DNA of 41,929 nt from Alphaproteobacteria bacterium (GTDB lineage: Bacteria > Pseudomonadota > Alphaproteobacteria > UBA7985 > JAUIBT01): contig JAUIDR010000027.1 of NCBI GenBank assembly GCA_030428565.1, positions 1 through 41,929 on the forward strand, given 5' to 3'. The first letter of the stretch is position 1. Each line of letters starts with the position of its first letter. The notes beneath the pieces are model-generated. The model made no database searches. It was not told the DNA's origin and saw only the letters and a list, made by a program, of their open reading frames with translations. Made by a program: the position numbers and the translations under genes. Shown here in pieces: positions 9,470 through 17,767 of this stretch.

Positions 9470-10195
9470 CTAAGCGCCAACTTTCTGACGAAGGTTTCGG
9501 CGGTGCGCATCTACCGTCCGCACAGAAATAGCGAGCTGCTCAGCGATGGCGCGCGAGGTCAAGCCCTGCAAGACCAACTGCCAAATCTGCTGTTCGCGCG
9601 GGGTCAAACTCAGCGGGTCGGCTGCCGGCTGCGGGCTCAATGCAAGGCTCGCCGTCCCAACCAAAGGCTCAAGCAGTCGTTGTTTGATATCTGGCGCAAA
9701 ATAGCAGCCCTGCAGTTGTACGATCTGAACGACGCGCAGTATTTCACGCGCAGATGCATGGCTAGCTAGGCAGGCTGCAACCCAACCCAGCAAAGCCGGG
9801 CCCAACGCCTGGGCTTGGTCAACGTCTGCTAACAGCAGGCACGGTACTTCCGGCAGCCGTTGCGAAAGACTTTGCAGCTCTCGCGCTACCTGTTGGGGTT
9901 CTAGACCAGCGTCTTGCGGCCAGAAAATCAGACATAGGGCTTGCGGATGGTCGCAAACTGCCGCCGCCGTGGCTTGCGAATGTAACTCACCAAGGGATAC
10001 CGCCTCCACCGCTTGGGCCTGCTCATTCGCGACGACCGCCTTCGGGCCTGCCGCCAAGGGCGTGCATTCCAGACCGATTAGTCGCAACCGCGCGGTCAAG
10101 TCATGGCATTGCCTCTGCGAGGCCGCATCATCGCCCAGGCAGACCAGATACAAGGGTGGGCGGGTCCGCGGCAAGGGGCGGCGAGGATTATTCAT
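9470..10195 (-). CDS. LuxR-family transcriptional regulator with a receiver-like N-terminus
   Basis: 241 residues. The last 50 are a GerE/LuxR helix-turn-helix (SLTPREQQIWQLVLQGLTSR then AIAEQLAISVRTVDAHRRNL), and the protein stops soon after the recognition helix. Residues 15-165 have the hydrophobic pattern of a response-regulator receiver (LYLVCLG, ALCLIFW, VPCLLLADV, ILRVVQIVQLQGCYFAP). The usual phospho-acceptor Asp and conserved Lys are not evident, so it is probably a pseudo-receiver. ATG 10195 lacks a strong ribosome-binding site. No sensor kinase is nearby. It diverges from the TRAP operon across an 800-base gap and could regulate it, which is inference only. Confidence 0.8.
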   Translation of the reverse strand: MNNPRRPLPRTRPPLYLVCLGDDAASQRQCHDLTARLRLIGLECTPLAAGPKAVVANEQAQAVEAVSLGELHSQATAAAVCDHPQALCLIFWPQDAGLEPQQVARELQSLSQRLPEVPCLLLADVDQAQALGPALLGWVAACLASHASAREILRVVQIVQLQGCYFAPDIKQRLLEPLVGTASLALSPQPAADPLSLTPREQQIWQLVLQGLTSRAIAEQLAISVRTVDAHRRNLRQKVGA

Positions 10196-10518
10196 CGTTG
10201 TTCAAGCGACACAAATGGGCAAGCTGCAGCGCAGGTCAGCGCTGCCGTGCGAGGCCTACAGAGGGGAGGGAAAGGGCATCAGGCCCCCAAGCGTGCCAGA
10301 ACAATGCGCCCGGCCGCTTTAAGCTAGACTAGTTACTTGAACAGCCTACGCAGCAATCTCAAGGAACTTTTTATATTGCGAGATATCGCTAGGGCTCGAC
10401 TCCCCTACTGAGACCCTCAACCAAAGTAGCAGAGAACCGCCCTTCAAAGCAGAGACGAATCATCGCTGCCTAAGCCAAAACGACCGTTAGAGCGGTCCAG
10501 CGCGGATATCGAATTATT

Positions 10519-10537
10519 TGGTAAAATCATTTTGCCA
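10519..10537. promoter_or_regulatory. Imperfect 19-bp palindrome, candidate operator
   Basis: TGGTAAAAT, a central C, then ATTTTGCCA; the arms are complementary except at one position. Size and symmetry suit a dimeric repressor. No specific regulator can be named. Confidence 0.45.
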
Positions 10538-10621
10538 TATTGCGACATAAAGCCACGTATTCGCAGAGATTTAAGACAGATTTCCGACCGATCCGGCCGT
10601 GTGATCGCGTAGCCAAACTAA

Positions 10622-10636
10622 CTGTTCTTAGAACAG
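10622..10636. promoter_or_regulatory. Perfect 15-bp palindrome CTGTTCT-T-AGAACAG
   Basis: Two 7-base arms are exactly complementary around one T. It resembles the gammaproteobacterial LexA site CTGT-N8-ACAG but is one base short, so a LexA role is not claimed. A GAATC (GANTC) site overlaps its right end at 10636-10640. Confidence 0.45.
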
Positions 10637-10656
10637 AATCAAACAGCTTAAATATA

Positions 10657-10671
10657 TTAAATCATTTTTAA
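10657..10671. promoter_or_regulatory. Full-consensus CtrA-type box TTAA-N7-TTAA
   Basis: TTAA at 10657-10660 and at 10668-10671, spaced by seven bases, fits the CtrA consensus known from Caulobacter relatives. The surrounding DNA is very AT-rich, so chance occurrence is possible. It lies 325 bases before the TRAP binding-protein start. Confidence 0.35.
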
Positions 10672-10996
10672 TCAATATCATATCACCCTAAATCCTCCGC
10701 AGAGCGCCACTTTGAAAGCAGGGTTCAGGCGGGCAAAAACCAAGTTGCCAAATTGGGTAAAAACATCTGTCCAAAATCCAGCGATATGGCGCAGACAAGA
10801 ACTGGACCACAGCGCCAGATCTGCTAGACATATCGCTAAGTCTACGCGCAAGCTTAAGGAATTCGCCCAGGGCGGTTGCAAGGGGGCGCGCATACTGGTA
10901 GGCGATTAAGTATGTCATTCAAGCATGGAAGTGATGCGTTCGGCGCATGCCTCAAGCGATGGCATCAAAGGCATAACACTCTTGGGAGAGACAATC

Positions 10997-12100
10997 ATGC
11001 AACGTCGTGATTTCCTTAAAAAGGCAACTCTAGGCGCAGCAGCAGGTGTCGCTGGCGCATCAACTCTGGCAGCTCCTGCCCTGGCTGGCAGCCACGGCAA
11101 GACCCTGACCATGGTCACAACTTGGGGCCGCGGCCTGGCAGGTGTACACGACGCAGCTCAGCGTTTCGTGGACAACGTCAACAACGCCGACGCTGGTCTG
11201 ACAATCGATCTGAAAGCAGCCGGCGAGCTGGTTGGCGCGTTTGACGTGTTCGACGCCGTTGAATCAGGCCAAGCTGACATCTGGCACGGTGCGCCTTACT
11301 ACTTCGTTGGTAAGCACCCGGGCTTTGGCTTCTTCACCTCGGTTCCCTTCGGCATGACCGCGACCGAATACAACATCTGGTACGACCACATGGGCGGTCG
11401 TGAACTGGCGAACGAGCTGTTCGGCGAATTTGGCCAGATCGGCCTGCCTGCTGGTAACACCGGCCTGCAAGGCGGTGGCTGGTTCCGCCAGGAAATCAAC
11501 TCTCCTGCTGACTTCCAAGGCTTGAAGTTCCGTATGCCCGGCCTGGGCGGCCAGGTAATTTCTAAGATGGGTGCTTCCGTTCAGAACATCCCCGGTGCAG
11601 AAATCTACCAAGCCCTGTCAACCGGCGCCATCGACGGTACCGAGTGGATTGGCCCTTGGGCAGACGAGAAGGTCGGCTTCCAAGAAATCACCAAGATCTA
11701 CTACACCGCCGGCATGCACGAGCCCGGCGCGTCTTTGATGTCAGTCTTCTCTCTGGATGCCTGGGAAGACATGAGCGACGCTCAGCGTCTGGTTTGTACC
11801 AACGCTGCCGCTGAAGCCAATGCTTGGAACCTGGGCCAGTTCCAGTCCAACAACGGTGCCGCACTGAAGCGCCTGATCGCGGCTGGGGTCACGCCGACCG
11901 AATTCAACGAAAGCGTTTGGGACGGAATGGCCACCGCAGCATCTGAGTTGTACGCCGAAAACCGTGACGGCGGTCTGTTCGACAAGATCCACGACAACTA
12001 CTTCGAGTCTATGTCGACTCTGTCTGGTTGGTTGTCACTGTCTGAAGGCCAGTACATCGCCCAGCGTAACCGCGTTCAGAACGCTGGCTTGGTCGGCTAA
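10997..12100 (+). CDS. TRAP transporter solute-binding protein (TakP/FcbT1 type)
   Basis: Periplasmic DctP-family binding protein of 367 residues. It opens with a twin-arginine signal (MQRRDFLKKATLG, then a hydrophobic stretch ending APALAGS), so it should be exported folded. The body carries AIDGTEWIGPWADEKVGF, the segment typical of the mannitol/chloroaromatic (COG4663) group that includes the 2-oxoacid-binding TakP. The ligand is therefore probably a carboxylate or 2-oxoacid, by family only. ATG 10997 follows GGGAGAG by six bases; an in-frame ATG at 10925 would spoil the signal peptide. It is separated from its membrane subunits by a terminator, as expected for a binding protein made in excess. 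Confidence 0.94.
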   Translation: MQRRDFLKKATLGAAAGVAGASTLAAPALAGSHGKTLTMVTTWGRGLAGVHDAAQRFVDNVNNADAGLTIDLKAAGELVGAFDVFDAVESGQADIWHGAPYYFVGKHPGFGFFTSVPFGMTATEYNIWYDHMGGRELANELFGEFGQIGLPAGNTGLQGGGWFRQEINSPADFQGLKFRMPGLGGQVISKMGASVQNIPGAEIYQALSTGAIDGTEWIGPWADEKVGFQEITKIYYTAGMHEPGASLMSVFSLDAWEDMSDAQRLVCTNAAAEANAWNLGQFQSNNGAALKRLIAAGVTPTEFNESVWDGMATAASELYAENRDGGLFDKIHDNYFESMSTLSGWLSLSEGQYIAQRNRVQNAGLVG

Positions 12101-12425
12101 AGTCTATCGCAGTCGCCCGCCTCGGGCGCTGCCAATTGGTAGGGCAAGCACAGCCATAAATCGGGTGTTGCTTGCCCAACTCACGACGCTTGAGGGCGGC
12201 ACGTCAGCTTTTCGTTCGGCGTTGCCCGCCCTTTTTCGTAGGGCCCACGTTATATGCTAACAGGTTTAACTATGAATTGGCTGAACGCTGGCTAGACCTT
12301 TCACCGGGCACTAAAATGAATGAAGAAGGCGCCGAACCGCGCCCTTTCCTGTCGGTCTTTCCCTTGCAACAAGGGACACAAGCCCGACCACACGAATTAA
12401 GGCAAACACAAAGACAGGCAGCACT
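12101..12425 (+). other. Intercistronic region with three hairpins between binding protein and DctQ
   Basis: 325 bases with no convincing gene. A short GC hairpin (12114-12128: CGCCCG/CGGGCG), a 9-bp stem (12142-12150 with 12169-12177: GGGCAAGCA/TGCTTGCCC) and a terminator (12193-12236) follow one another. The first two would protect the upstream mRNA end and the third would reduce transcription into dctQM. Confidence 0.7.
12193..12236 (+). terminator. Intrinsic terminator or attenuator inside the TRAP operon
   Basis: AGGGCGG pairs with CCGCCCT, with further pairs inside past a bulge, and a five-T run follows (12232-12236). Because dctQM lie downstream on the same strand, partial readthrough or a second promoter is needed for their expression. 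Confidence 0.75.
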
Positions 12426-13235
12426 ATGGAAGATGCAAGTTTGCTGGCCGGGTTGAGCTGGTTTATTTCGGCTCTGCAGGACGGCTCCTTGTGGGGCAAC
12501 AAGGTATTTTGGACCGGCGTTATGCGGGCCGGGGTCTCCTGGCCGGTGCTCTATGGCTACATCGCCATTGCGACTGGGCTCTTGGTAGCAACCCTCTTTT
12601 CGAGCCGTATCGGCGAGACCACGCGCGGCATCATTGACGGGTTTGCGTCGCGCCTTGGGCGCTTCGTCTGCTGGTTCGCGGTCATTATGGTGGTCCAGCA
12701 AATCCTTGTCGTCATGATGCAGGCCATTTTCAAGACGCCGATCATGTCTGTCGCTCCCTTTGGCGTTGGCATCAGCGAAACGCCGCAATGGTTCGGCGAA
12801 GAGTTGCGCCTCTACAACGCCCTGCTGATCGCGCTGGGCTCGGCTTTTACCTTCTTGCAAGGCGGCCACGTCCGCGTTGACTTGATCTATGGCGGGGTTT
12901 CTTTTCGAACCAAGCGATTTATAGATCTCTTCGGATCCTTATTCCTGATGACTCCCTTGATGATGACGATTTATTTCTTCTCTTGGGGTCTGATGTGGCG
13001 CTCGATCGCCAGCGCTAGCGCCAACCCTTACCGAGATTCCTATCGCTGGCGCGGCTGGCAACTGGAGGCCTCGACCAACCCGTCGGGCTTCAACGAAGTC
13101 TATCTTTATAAAATTTTGATCTTCATTTTCGCGGTTCTCATGCTGTTCCAAGCGCTCTCAATGGCGTTGCGATGCATCCAAGAACTCAAAGAGGGCGAGC
13201 CGGAAGGCGGCGATCCTCAGATCATCCAGCACTAA
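12426..13235 (+). CDS. dctQ: TRAP transporter small membrane subunit DctQ
   Basis: 269 residues, long for DctQ (usually about 160-220). About five hydrophobic segments are visible, near 37-58, 79-101, 130-146, 168-190 and 226-247. The family segment GGHVRVDLIYGG follows the third, and EASTNPSGFNEVYLYKILI precedes the last. DctQ pairs with DctM in the inner membrane for Na+-driven uptake of the ligand delivered by the binding protein. It starts at ATG 12426 and lies 15 bases before dctM. Confidence 0.93.
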   Translation: MEDASLLAGLSWFISALQDGSLWGNKVFWTGVMRAGVSWPVLYGYIAIATGLLVATLFSSRIGETTRGIIDGFASRLGRFVCWFAVIMVVQQILVVMMQAIFKTPIMSVAPFGVGISETPQWFGEELRLYNALLIALGSAFTFLQGGHVRVDLIYGGVSFRTKRFIDLFGSLFLMTPLMMTIYFFSWGLMWRSIASASANPYRDSYRWRGWQLEASTNPSGFNEVYLYKILIFIFAVLMLFQALSMALRCIQELKEGEPEGGDPQIIQH

Positions 13236-13250
13236 GAGGCCAAGCGAAAC

Positions 13251-15308
13251 ATGCTATTTGGACTGAGCGGCGTTGAAATCGCCATCTTGATCGTCTTCGC
13301 CTGCTTGATTGCGGGCATCATGTCCGGCTTCCCGGTGGCCTACGCCCTGGGTGGATCGGCCCTTATCTCCTTCGCCATCATCGTTGTTTTGAACCAAAAT
13401 GGATTGCTGCTAACCGAAGCGGGCAACCCCATCATTGATCCCGGCCGAGAATGGAAAGCCTTTACGGTCTATCCGGGCTCGGCGGTCTCTAATATGTTCT
13501 CGCGCATATTCGGGGGTGGCAGCGTTGACGTATTGCTGGCGGTGCCTTTGTTCGTCTTCATGGGCATTACACTGGAGCGCTCCCACATCGCCGACGACCT
13601 TCTGACCACCATGGCGCGGGTCTTTGGCCCGCTGCCCGGCGGCCTGGCCGTATCGGTGGTCTTGGTGGGCGCGCTGCTGGCCGCATCGACCGGTATCGTC
13701 GGTGCGACCGTGGTTACCATGGGGCTCCTGTCCTTGCCGACCATGCTCAACAAGGGCTATTCCCCGGAATTGGCAACCGGAACCATCTGTGCATCGGGCA
13801 CTTTGGGTCAGATCATCCCGCCCTCCATCGTCCTGGTCCTGCTGGGACAGCAAGTCGGTGAATATTACTCTGAAGCTCATCCGGGTACGGTGGTATCGGT
13901 CGGCACCTTGTTTAAGGCTGCCATCATCCCCGGCATCATGTTGGTGGGGCTCTACATCGCCTATATCATGTGGGTCGCGCTGACCAAGCCGGACAAGGCG
14001 CCAGCGGTCCACGACGAAAACGCCGAACCCGATCCGGCCATCACCCACTTTGGCGGCGTAAAGCGCTTCTTGATAACCCTGTTTGTGCCCATCGTCGGCA
14101 TTTTTGCGCTGTGGGTGGTACTGGGCATGATCGGTGTCACCGGCCCGCAGGCTCCGCGTCCTGGCGCTGAAGCCAGCGACTTCGTGGCCGACGCTATCTC
14201 GCCGTCGATCATGGCGCTGATCGTCTTGGTCGCAATTATCTTTTGGCTGCGTTACGTCTTGTTCCCTAACGCTGCCATGCGTCCGCTCTTGCTCGGCTGG
14301 TTTGGCTTGTTCCTACTGGCGGTTGTCTCGATATTCATCGTCAATCCCAGTATGTCGCCATCGGGGGCAACGCTGTGGTACGCGGTGCCGACTTACCTAG
14401 TGATCCGCGGCCTTATCCACGCCGCTAAGCATTTGCAGCACAATGACGTGATCCGCGTGGCCTTCCCGCCCATCGTCCTGATCGTCGCGGTCTTGGGCTC
14501 CATTTTGGGCGGCGTCACCAACCCTACGGCTGCGGCCGGCCTAGGCGCAGGCGGCGCGATCATGTTGGCCGCCGGACGCCAGATCAAGCCCGGCCAAGCC
14601 TCCTGGCCGATCCTTTGGGCCGCCTACGCCATCGTCATTCTGCTGTTGATCTCCAACAACTTCGACATTCGTTTGTTGGAGTCCATGACCGCAGAGAATT
14701 CCTTGGCTTATGCTGCGGCTTTCATTTTGTTCCACCTGGCCTTCGCGGGCTTTCTCTACTGCCTCTATATCTTGTGGGCCGCCCACACGCGTCGAGGCAA
14801 GCCGGTCATCTTTGAGATCTCGCAAGAGACCATGAAGATTACCTCCATGGTGTTTGTGATCCTGATCGGCTCGATCATGCTGAACTTGGTGCTCAAATCC
14901 TTTGGCGGAGACCACTACATCCAAGAAGTGCTGCGCAGTTTTGAGAACGAACGCTCGGTCTTGCTGCTGGTATTGGTGGTGATCTTCGTCATGGGCTTCA
15001 TGCTCGACTTTCTTGAGATCATCTACATCGTCATTCCCATCGTTGGCCCCGTCATCTATGGCGGCGATATGGACCCCAAGTGGGTAACGATCCTGATCGC
15101 GGTGAACTTGCAGACCTCGTTCCTGACCCCGCCCTTTGGCTTCGCGCTGTTCTATCTACGCGGTGTGGCACCGCCGAGCGTAACGACCATGCACATTTAT
15201 CGCGGCGTGGCGCCGTTCGTTCTGATCCAGGTCCTGGCGCTCGCCATCCTCTGGTTCGTCGAGCCCATCTCAACCTTCTTGCCAAACCTTCTGCCCGAAG
15301 GCGGCTAG
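13251..15308 (+). CDS. dctM: TRAP transporter large membrane subunit DctM
   Basis: 685 residues, much longer than the common DctM of about 430. The N-terminal half has the DctM hallmarks FGPLPGGLAVSVVLVGALLA followed by ASTGIVGATVVTMGLLSLP and GTLGQIIPPSIVLVLL. The C-terminal half has FMLDFLEIIYIVIPIVGPV and LQTSFLTPPFGFALFYLRGV. Between them (about 245-470) are extra membrane helices and loops, as in the mannitol/chloroaromatic subgroup. It forms the ion-coupled channel with DctQ. The transcript ends at the terminator 15401-15435. Confidence 0.95.
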   Translation: MLFGLSGVEIAILIVFACLIAGIMSGFPVAYALGGSALISFAIIVVLNQNGLLLTEAGNPIIDPGREWKAFTVYPGSAVSNMFSRIFGGGSVDVLLAVPLFVFMGITLERSHIADDLLTTMARVFGPLPGGLAVSVVLVGALLAASTGIVGATVVTMGLLSLPTMLNKGYSPELATGTICASGTLGQIIPPSIVLVLLGQQVGEYYSEAHPGTVVSVGTLFKAAIIPGIMLVGLYIAYIMWVALTKPDKAPAVHDENAEPDPAITHFGGVKRFLITLFVPIVGIFALWVVLGMIGVTGPQAPRPGAEASDFVADAISPSIMALIVLVAIIFWLRYVLFPNAAMRPLLLGWFGLFLLAVVSIFIVNPSMSPSGATLWYAVPTYLVIRGLIHAAKHLQHNDVIRVAFPPIVLIVAVLGSILGGVTNPTAAAGLGAGGAIMLAAGRQIKPGQASWPILWAAYAIVILLLISNNFDIRLLESMTAENSLAYAAAFILFHLAFAGFLYCLYILWAAHTRRGKPVIFEISQETMKITSMVFVILIGSIMLNLVLKSFGGDHYIQEVLRSFENERSVLLLVLVVIFVMGFMLDFLEIIYIVIPIVGPVIYGGDMDPKWVTILIAVNLQTSFLTPPFGFALFYLRGVAPPSVTTMHIYRGVAPFVLIQVLALAILWFVEPISTFLPNLLPEGG

Positions 15309-15342
15309 AGCCCTGAGCAAGGAAAGGCGTCTAAGCGAAGTG

Positions 15343-15389
15343 CCCTGACGCTTTGCCGCCTGACGCTTTTGCCGCCTGGCGCTTTGCCG
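15343..15389. repeat. Degenerate 15-bp tandem repeat after dctM
   Basis: Three imperfect units of 13, 16 and 15 bases with core CCGCCTGACGCTTTG (15343-15355, 15356-15371, 15372-15386), plus the start of a fourth. They lie between the dctM stop and its terminator. Confidence 0.75.
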
Positions 15390-15400
15390 AAAACCTCAAG

Positions 15401-15435
15401 ACCCCGGATCGGCCCCTGGCCCGTCTGGGGTTTTT
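15401..15435 (+). terminator. Intrinsic terminator after the first TRAP operon
   Basis: ACCCCGGAT pairs with GTCTGGGGT (two G-T pairs). A C-C mismatch separates this from an inner GGCC/GGCC stem, and a five-T run ends at 15435. It is strong and correctly placed. Confidence 0.85.
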
Positions 15436-15469
15436 GCTGTCCGCCGGGCGCGCCCCCAGAGCGACCGGG

Positions 15470-15520
15470 CCTCACCATACCTAGCCTCACCAAACCTAGC
15501 CCCATCAAACTTAGCCTCAC
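15470..15520. repeat. 15-bp tandem repeat before the second dctQ
   Basis: Three units (15470-15484, 15485-15499, 15500-15514; consensus CCTCACCAAACCTAG) and a partial fourth. Four bases after the partial unit comes the putative ATG of the second DctQ, so the array occupies its 5' untranslated region. Confidence 0.85.
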
Positions 15521-15523
15521 GCG

Positions 15524-16174
15524 ATGCACCGCTTTCAACTCGGGCGCAAAGGCGCTAGGCTTGTGCACCGAACGCGCCCTTTGCCACTTTGCAAGGATCG
15601 AGCTTTGCCCCGCCATTACTCCGATACCGCCGCGCGGCCGGATTTACTGCACCGCCAGCCCACCGCACGCGCGCTAGGCTGGGCGCGCGCAGGCGCACGG
15701 GCGCAAAGCGTCTTGTTGCGCTTCTGTTTTTCGGCCTTGGTCTTTGCCGCCTTAGGGCTGGTGTTGGCGACCTACGCCCAGGCGCAAAACCATTGGCTCG
15801 GGCAGAGTTTGATTTGGTGGCGTGAGCTTTCTTACGGCCTACACGCTAGCCTGCTCTTTTTCGCGGCAATGCTGGTCTTGGCACGCGACCAGCACCTTCG
15901 CATTGATCTGTTCTACGCACGGCTTTCAACCGCGGCGCGCGCGCGTCTAGACCGTGGTTTCGCGCTGGTATTCATGTTGCCCCTGACGCTCTTGGTGTCC
16001 GTGACGGCCCTGCCCTGGGCTTGGCAGGCCTGGAGCCGCTTAGAGGCCTCGGCCAATCCGTCTGGCTTCGCCGCAATCTATCTGATTAAGGGGCTATTGG
16101 TGCTGGCCGCCCTGCAAGGCCTAGCCCTAGCCCTCGCACGTATCGCTGGCTATAAGGCCCCCCCGCCTTCATGA
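15524..16174 (+). CDS. Second TRAP small membrane subunit (DctQ-like), start uncertain
   Basis: 216 residues from ATG 15524. DctQ family by QHLRIDLFYARL and by EASANPSGFAAIYLIKGLL, almost the same as in the upstream DctQ, so the two pairs look like paralogues. About four hydrophobic segments begin at residue 62. The first 60 residues are basic and unlike DctQ, so the true start may be further in, for example a GTG near 15563. Its TGA overlaps the next ATG (ATGA), indicating coupled translation. No binding-protein gene accompanies it. Confidence 0.85.
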   Translation: MHRFQLGRKGARLVHRTRPLPLCKDRALPRHYSDTAARPDLLHRQPTARALGWARAGARAQSVLLRFCFSALVFAALGLVLATYAQAQNHWLGQSLIWWRELSYGLHASLLFFAAMLVLARDQHLRIDLFYARLSTAARARLDRGFALVFMLPLTLLVSVTALPWAWQAWSRLEASANPSGFAAIYLIKGLLVLAALQGLALALARIAGYKAPPPS

Positions 16175-17673
16175 GCCCCGAACTTGGCCTACTGATCCTG
16201 ATTGCTATGGCCGTGATCGCGCTGATGTCGGGCGCGCCCATTGGCCTTGCCCTGAGCGGTGCCGGCCTGCTCACCCTGGCGCTAGCGCTGGCGGGCGGGT
16301 TGATCCAGCCCCAAGACTTGCTGCGATTCCAAGTGCTGCCCGATCGCCTCTTGGACGGCATCGCTTTCAATCCGACGCTGCTGGCGATTCCACTGTTCTT
16401 GCTGATGGGCAGCCTGTTGCAGAGCTCGGGCCTCATTGCGGATCTGTTGCGCCCACTACAGCGACAGGGCCGCGCTCTGCCGCCCTTCATCGTGGCGGTT
16501 GGTGGTCTGATGGGGGCCAGCACCGGCGTTGTTGGCGCCAGCGTCTCCGCGCTCGGGCTCTTGACCTTGCCGTCGCTGCTGCGTTCCGGGCTGGCCCCGG
16601 GCCGAGCGGCGGGCCTGGTCGCCGCTGCGGGCTCGCTTGGCCAGCTGGTGCCCCCCTCGATCGTGCTGTTGGTCTTGGCCGATCAGGTCAGCCAACTCTA
16701 TACCGCCGCTCAATACGAGGCTGGAAATTTTGCCCCTGACGTCATTAGCGCGGGCCAGGTCTTCAGCGCGGCCATCCTGCCTGCCCTCGTTTTGATCCTG
16801 ATCTATGCGCTCTACGCTAGCGCGGCCTTGCCCTTGTCGGCGAGCCAGGTAGAACAAGCAGCCAGCTTAGCGTCCCGCTCACAGCGCGACCGTGCGTTGC
16901 GGCGTGGTCGGCGCAGCCGCTCGCTGCTCGCCCTTGTTGGGTTGACCGGGCTGGCGGCGCTGGTCTTGGGGGGCATTTTGCTGGGCTGGTATCCTCCCTC
17001 GGACGCCGCCGTTATGGGCGTGGCGCTGGCCAGTATTCTGGCGGCTCTGCGTCAGGGCAGGCGCTGGCAACGGGCCCTGATGGCGGCGGGCCTGGGGCTG
17101 GCGGCCCTGGCTTGGTTGGGCTGGGGTCAACCGCTATACAGCGGGCTTGGCATCACCGCGCTGGCCTGGCTCATTCTAGTGCAGCGCGGCCTAGTTGGCG
17201 CGGCCTTGGACCGAGCCATTCGCCTGACCGGGGTCATCTTTTTCATTCTGCTGGGTGCAGCGGTCTATGCGCTTAGCCTGAAAATAATTGGCGGCGATGC
17301 GGTCTTGCAAGCCAGCCTGACCCCCTTGCTTCAGCGCGACCCTAGGCTTTTGCTGGCGGCGCTATTGGCGCTCATGTTCCTTATGGGCTTTTTCTTCGAA
17401 TTCTTAGAGATCGTGCTGATCTTGCTGCCCGCGGTTGGACCGGTGCTGTTTGCCGGTTCGCTGGACCCGCTCTGGGTCGCTGTCTTGATGGCCCTGGTGT
17501 TGCAGACTTCATTCTTGACGCCGCCGTTTGGGCTGGCGCTGTTCTATCTAAAAGCGGTGGCTCCCCCGTCCGTGACGACACTAGCGCTCTATCGGGGCGT
17601 TTGGCCCTACGTGGCTCTGCAAGGCGCGGTCGTCGCCCTGGTCTGGTTCTGGCCGGGCCTCATTTGGCATTGA
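16171..17673 (+). CDS. Second TRAP large membrane subunit (DctM-like)
   Basis: 500 residues with DctM hallmarks: GGLMGASTGVVGASVSALGL, GSLGQLVPPSIVLLVLADQV, FFFEFLEIVLILLPAVGPVL and LQTSFLTPPFGLALFYLKAV. It is closest in style to the upstream DctM but lacks much of its middle expansion. Translation is coupled to the second dctQ by an ATGA overlap. With no binding protein in the window, it may share the upstream one or use one encoded elsewhere. It converges on smc with 94 bases between the stops and no clear terminator. Confidence 0.93.
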   Translation: MSPELGLLILIAMAVIALMSGAPIGLALSGAGLLTLALALAGGLIQPQDLLRFQVLPDRLLDGIAFNPTLLAIPLFLLMGSLLQSSGLIADLLRPLQRQGRALPPFIVAVGGLMGASTGVVGASVSALGLLTLPSLLRSGLAPGRAAGLVAAAGSLGQLVPPSIVLLVLADQVSQLYTAAQYEAGNFAPDVISAGQVFSAAILPALVLILIYALYASAALPLSASQVEQAASLASRSQRDRALRRGRRSRSLLALVGLTGLAALVLGGILLGWYPPSDAAVMGVALASILAALRQGRRWQRALMAAGLGLAALAWLGWGQPLYSGLGITALAWLILVQRGLVGAALDRAIRLTGVIFFILLGAAVYALSLKIIGGDAVLQASLTPLLQRDPRLLLAALLALMFLMGFFFEFLEIVLILLPAVGPVLFAGSLDPLWVAVLMALVLQTSFLTPPFGLALFYLKAVAPPSVTTLALYRGVWPYVALQGAVVALVWFWPGLIWH

Positions 17674-17767
17674 GATCGGTGTTTCAGCCCCGCCCAGGGG
17701 GATCAAAGGCATGCGCCCCGAGCCCCCGTTCCTGCCGCTTGCGTCCAAGAAACCGTTTGGCATTGCC

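Larger units (their letters stand above)
10196..10996. other. AT-rich regulatory region upstream of the TRAP operon
   Basis: 801 bases, notably AT-rich between about 10500 and 10690. It contains an imperfect 19-bp palindrome, a perfect 15-bp palindrome and a full CtrA-type box, listed separately. A 76-codon minus-strand frame (10688-10918) exists but has no ribosome-binding site or recognised family. The ribosome-binding site GGGAGAG (10984-10990) serves the gene at 10997. Confidence 0.6.

Noticed and set aside
10385-10430. Sequence resembling a tRNA or tmRNA T-arm (GGCTCGACTCCCC)
   Set aside because: No matching acceptor, D or anticodon arms, and no tmRNA tag sequence could be found around it.
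10622-10636. Perfect palindrome considered as a second LexA site
   Set aside because: Its CTGT...ACAG spacing is seven, not the eight of gammaproteobacterial LexA, and it does not match GTTC-N7-GTTC.
10688-10918. Minus-strand 76-codon frame upstream of the TRAP binding-protein gene
   Set aside because: It looks mildly protein-like but has no ribosome-binding site, no recognised family and overlaps a regulatory region.
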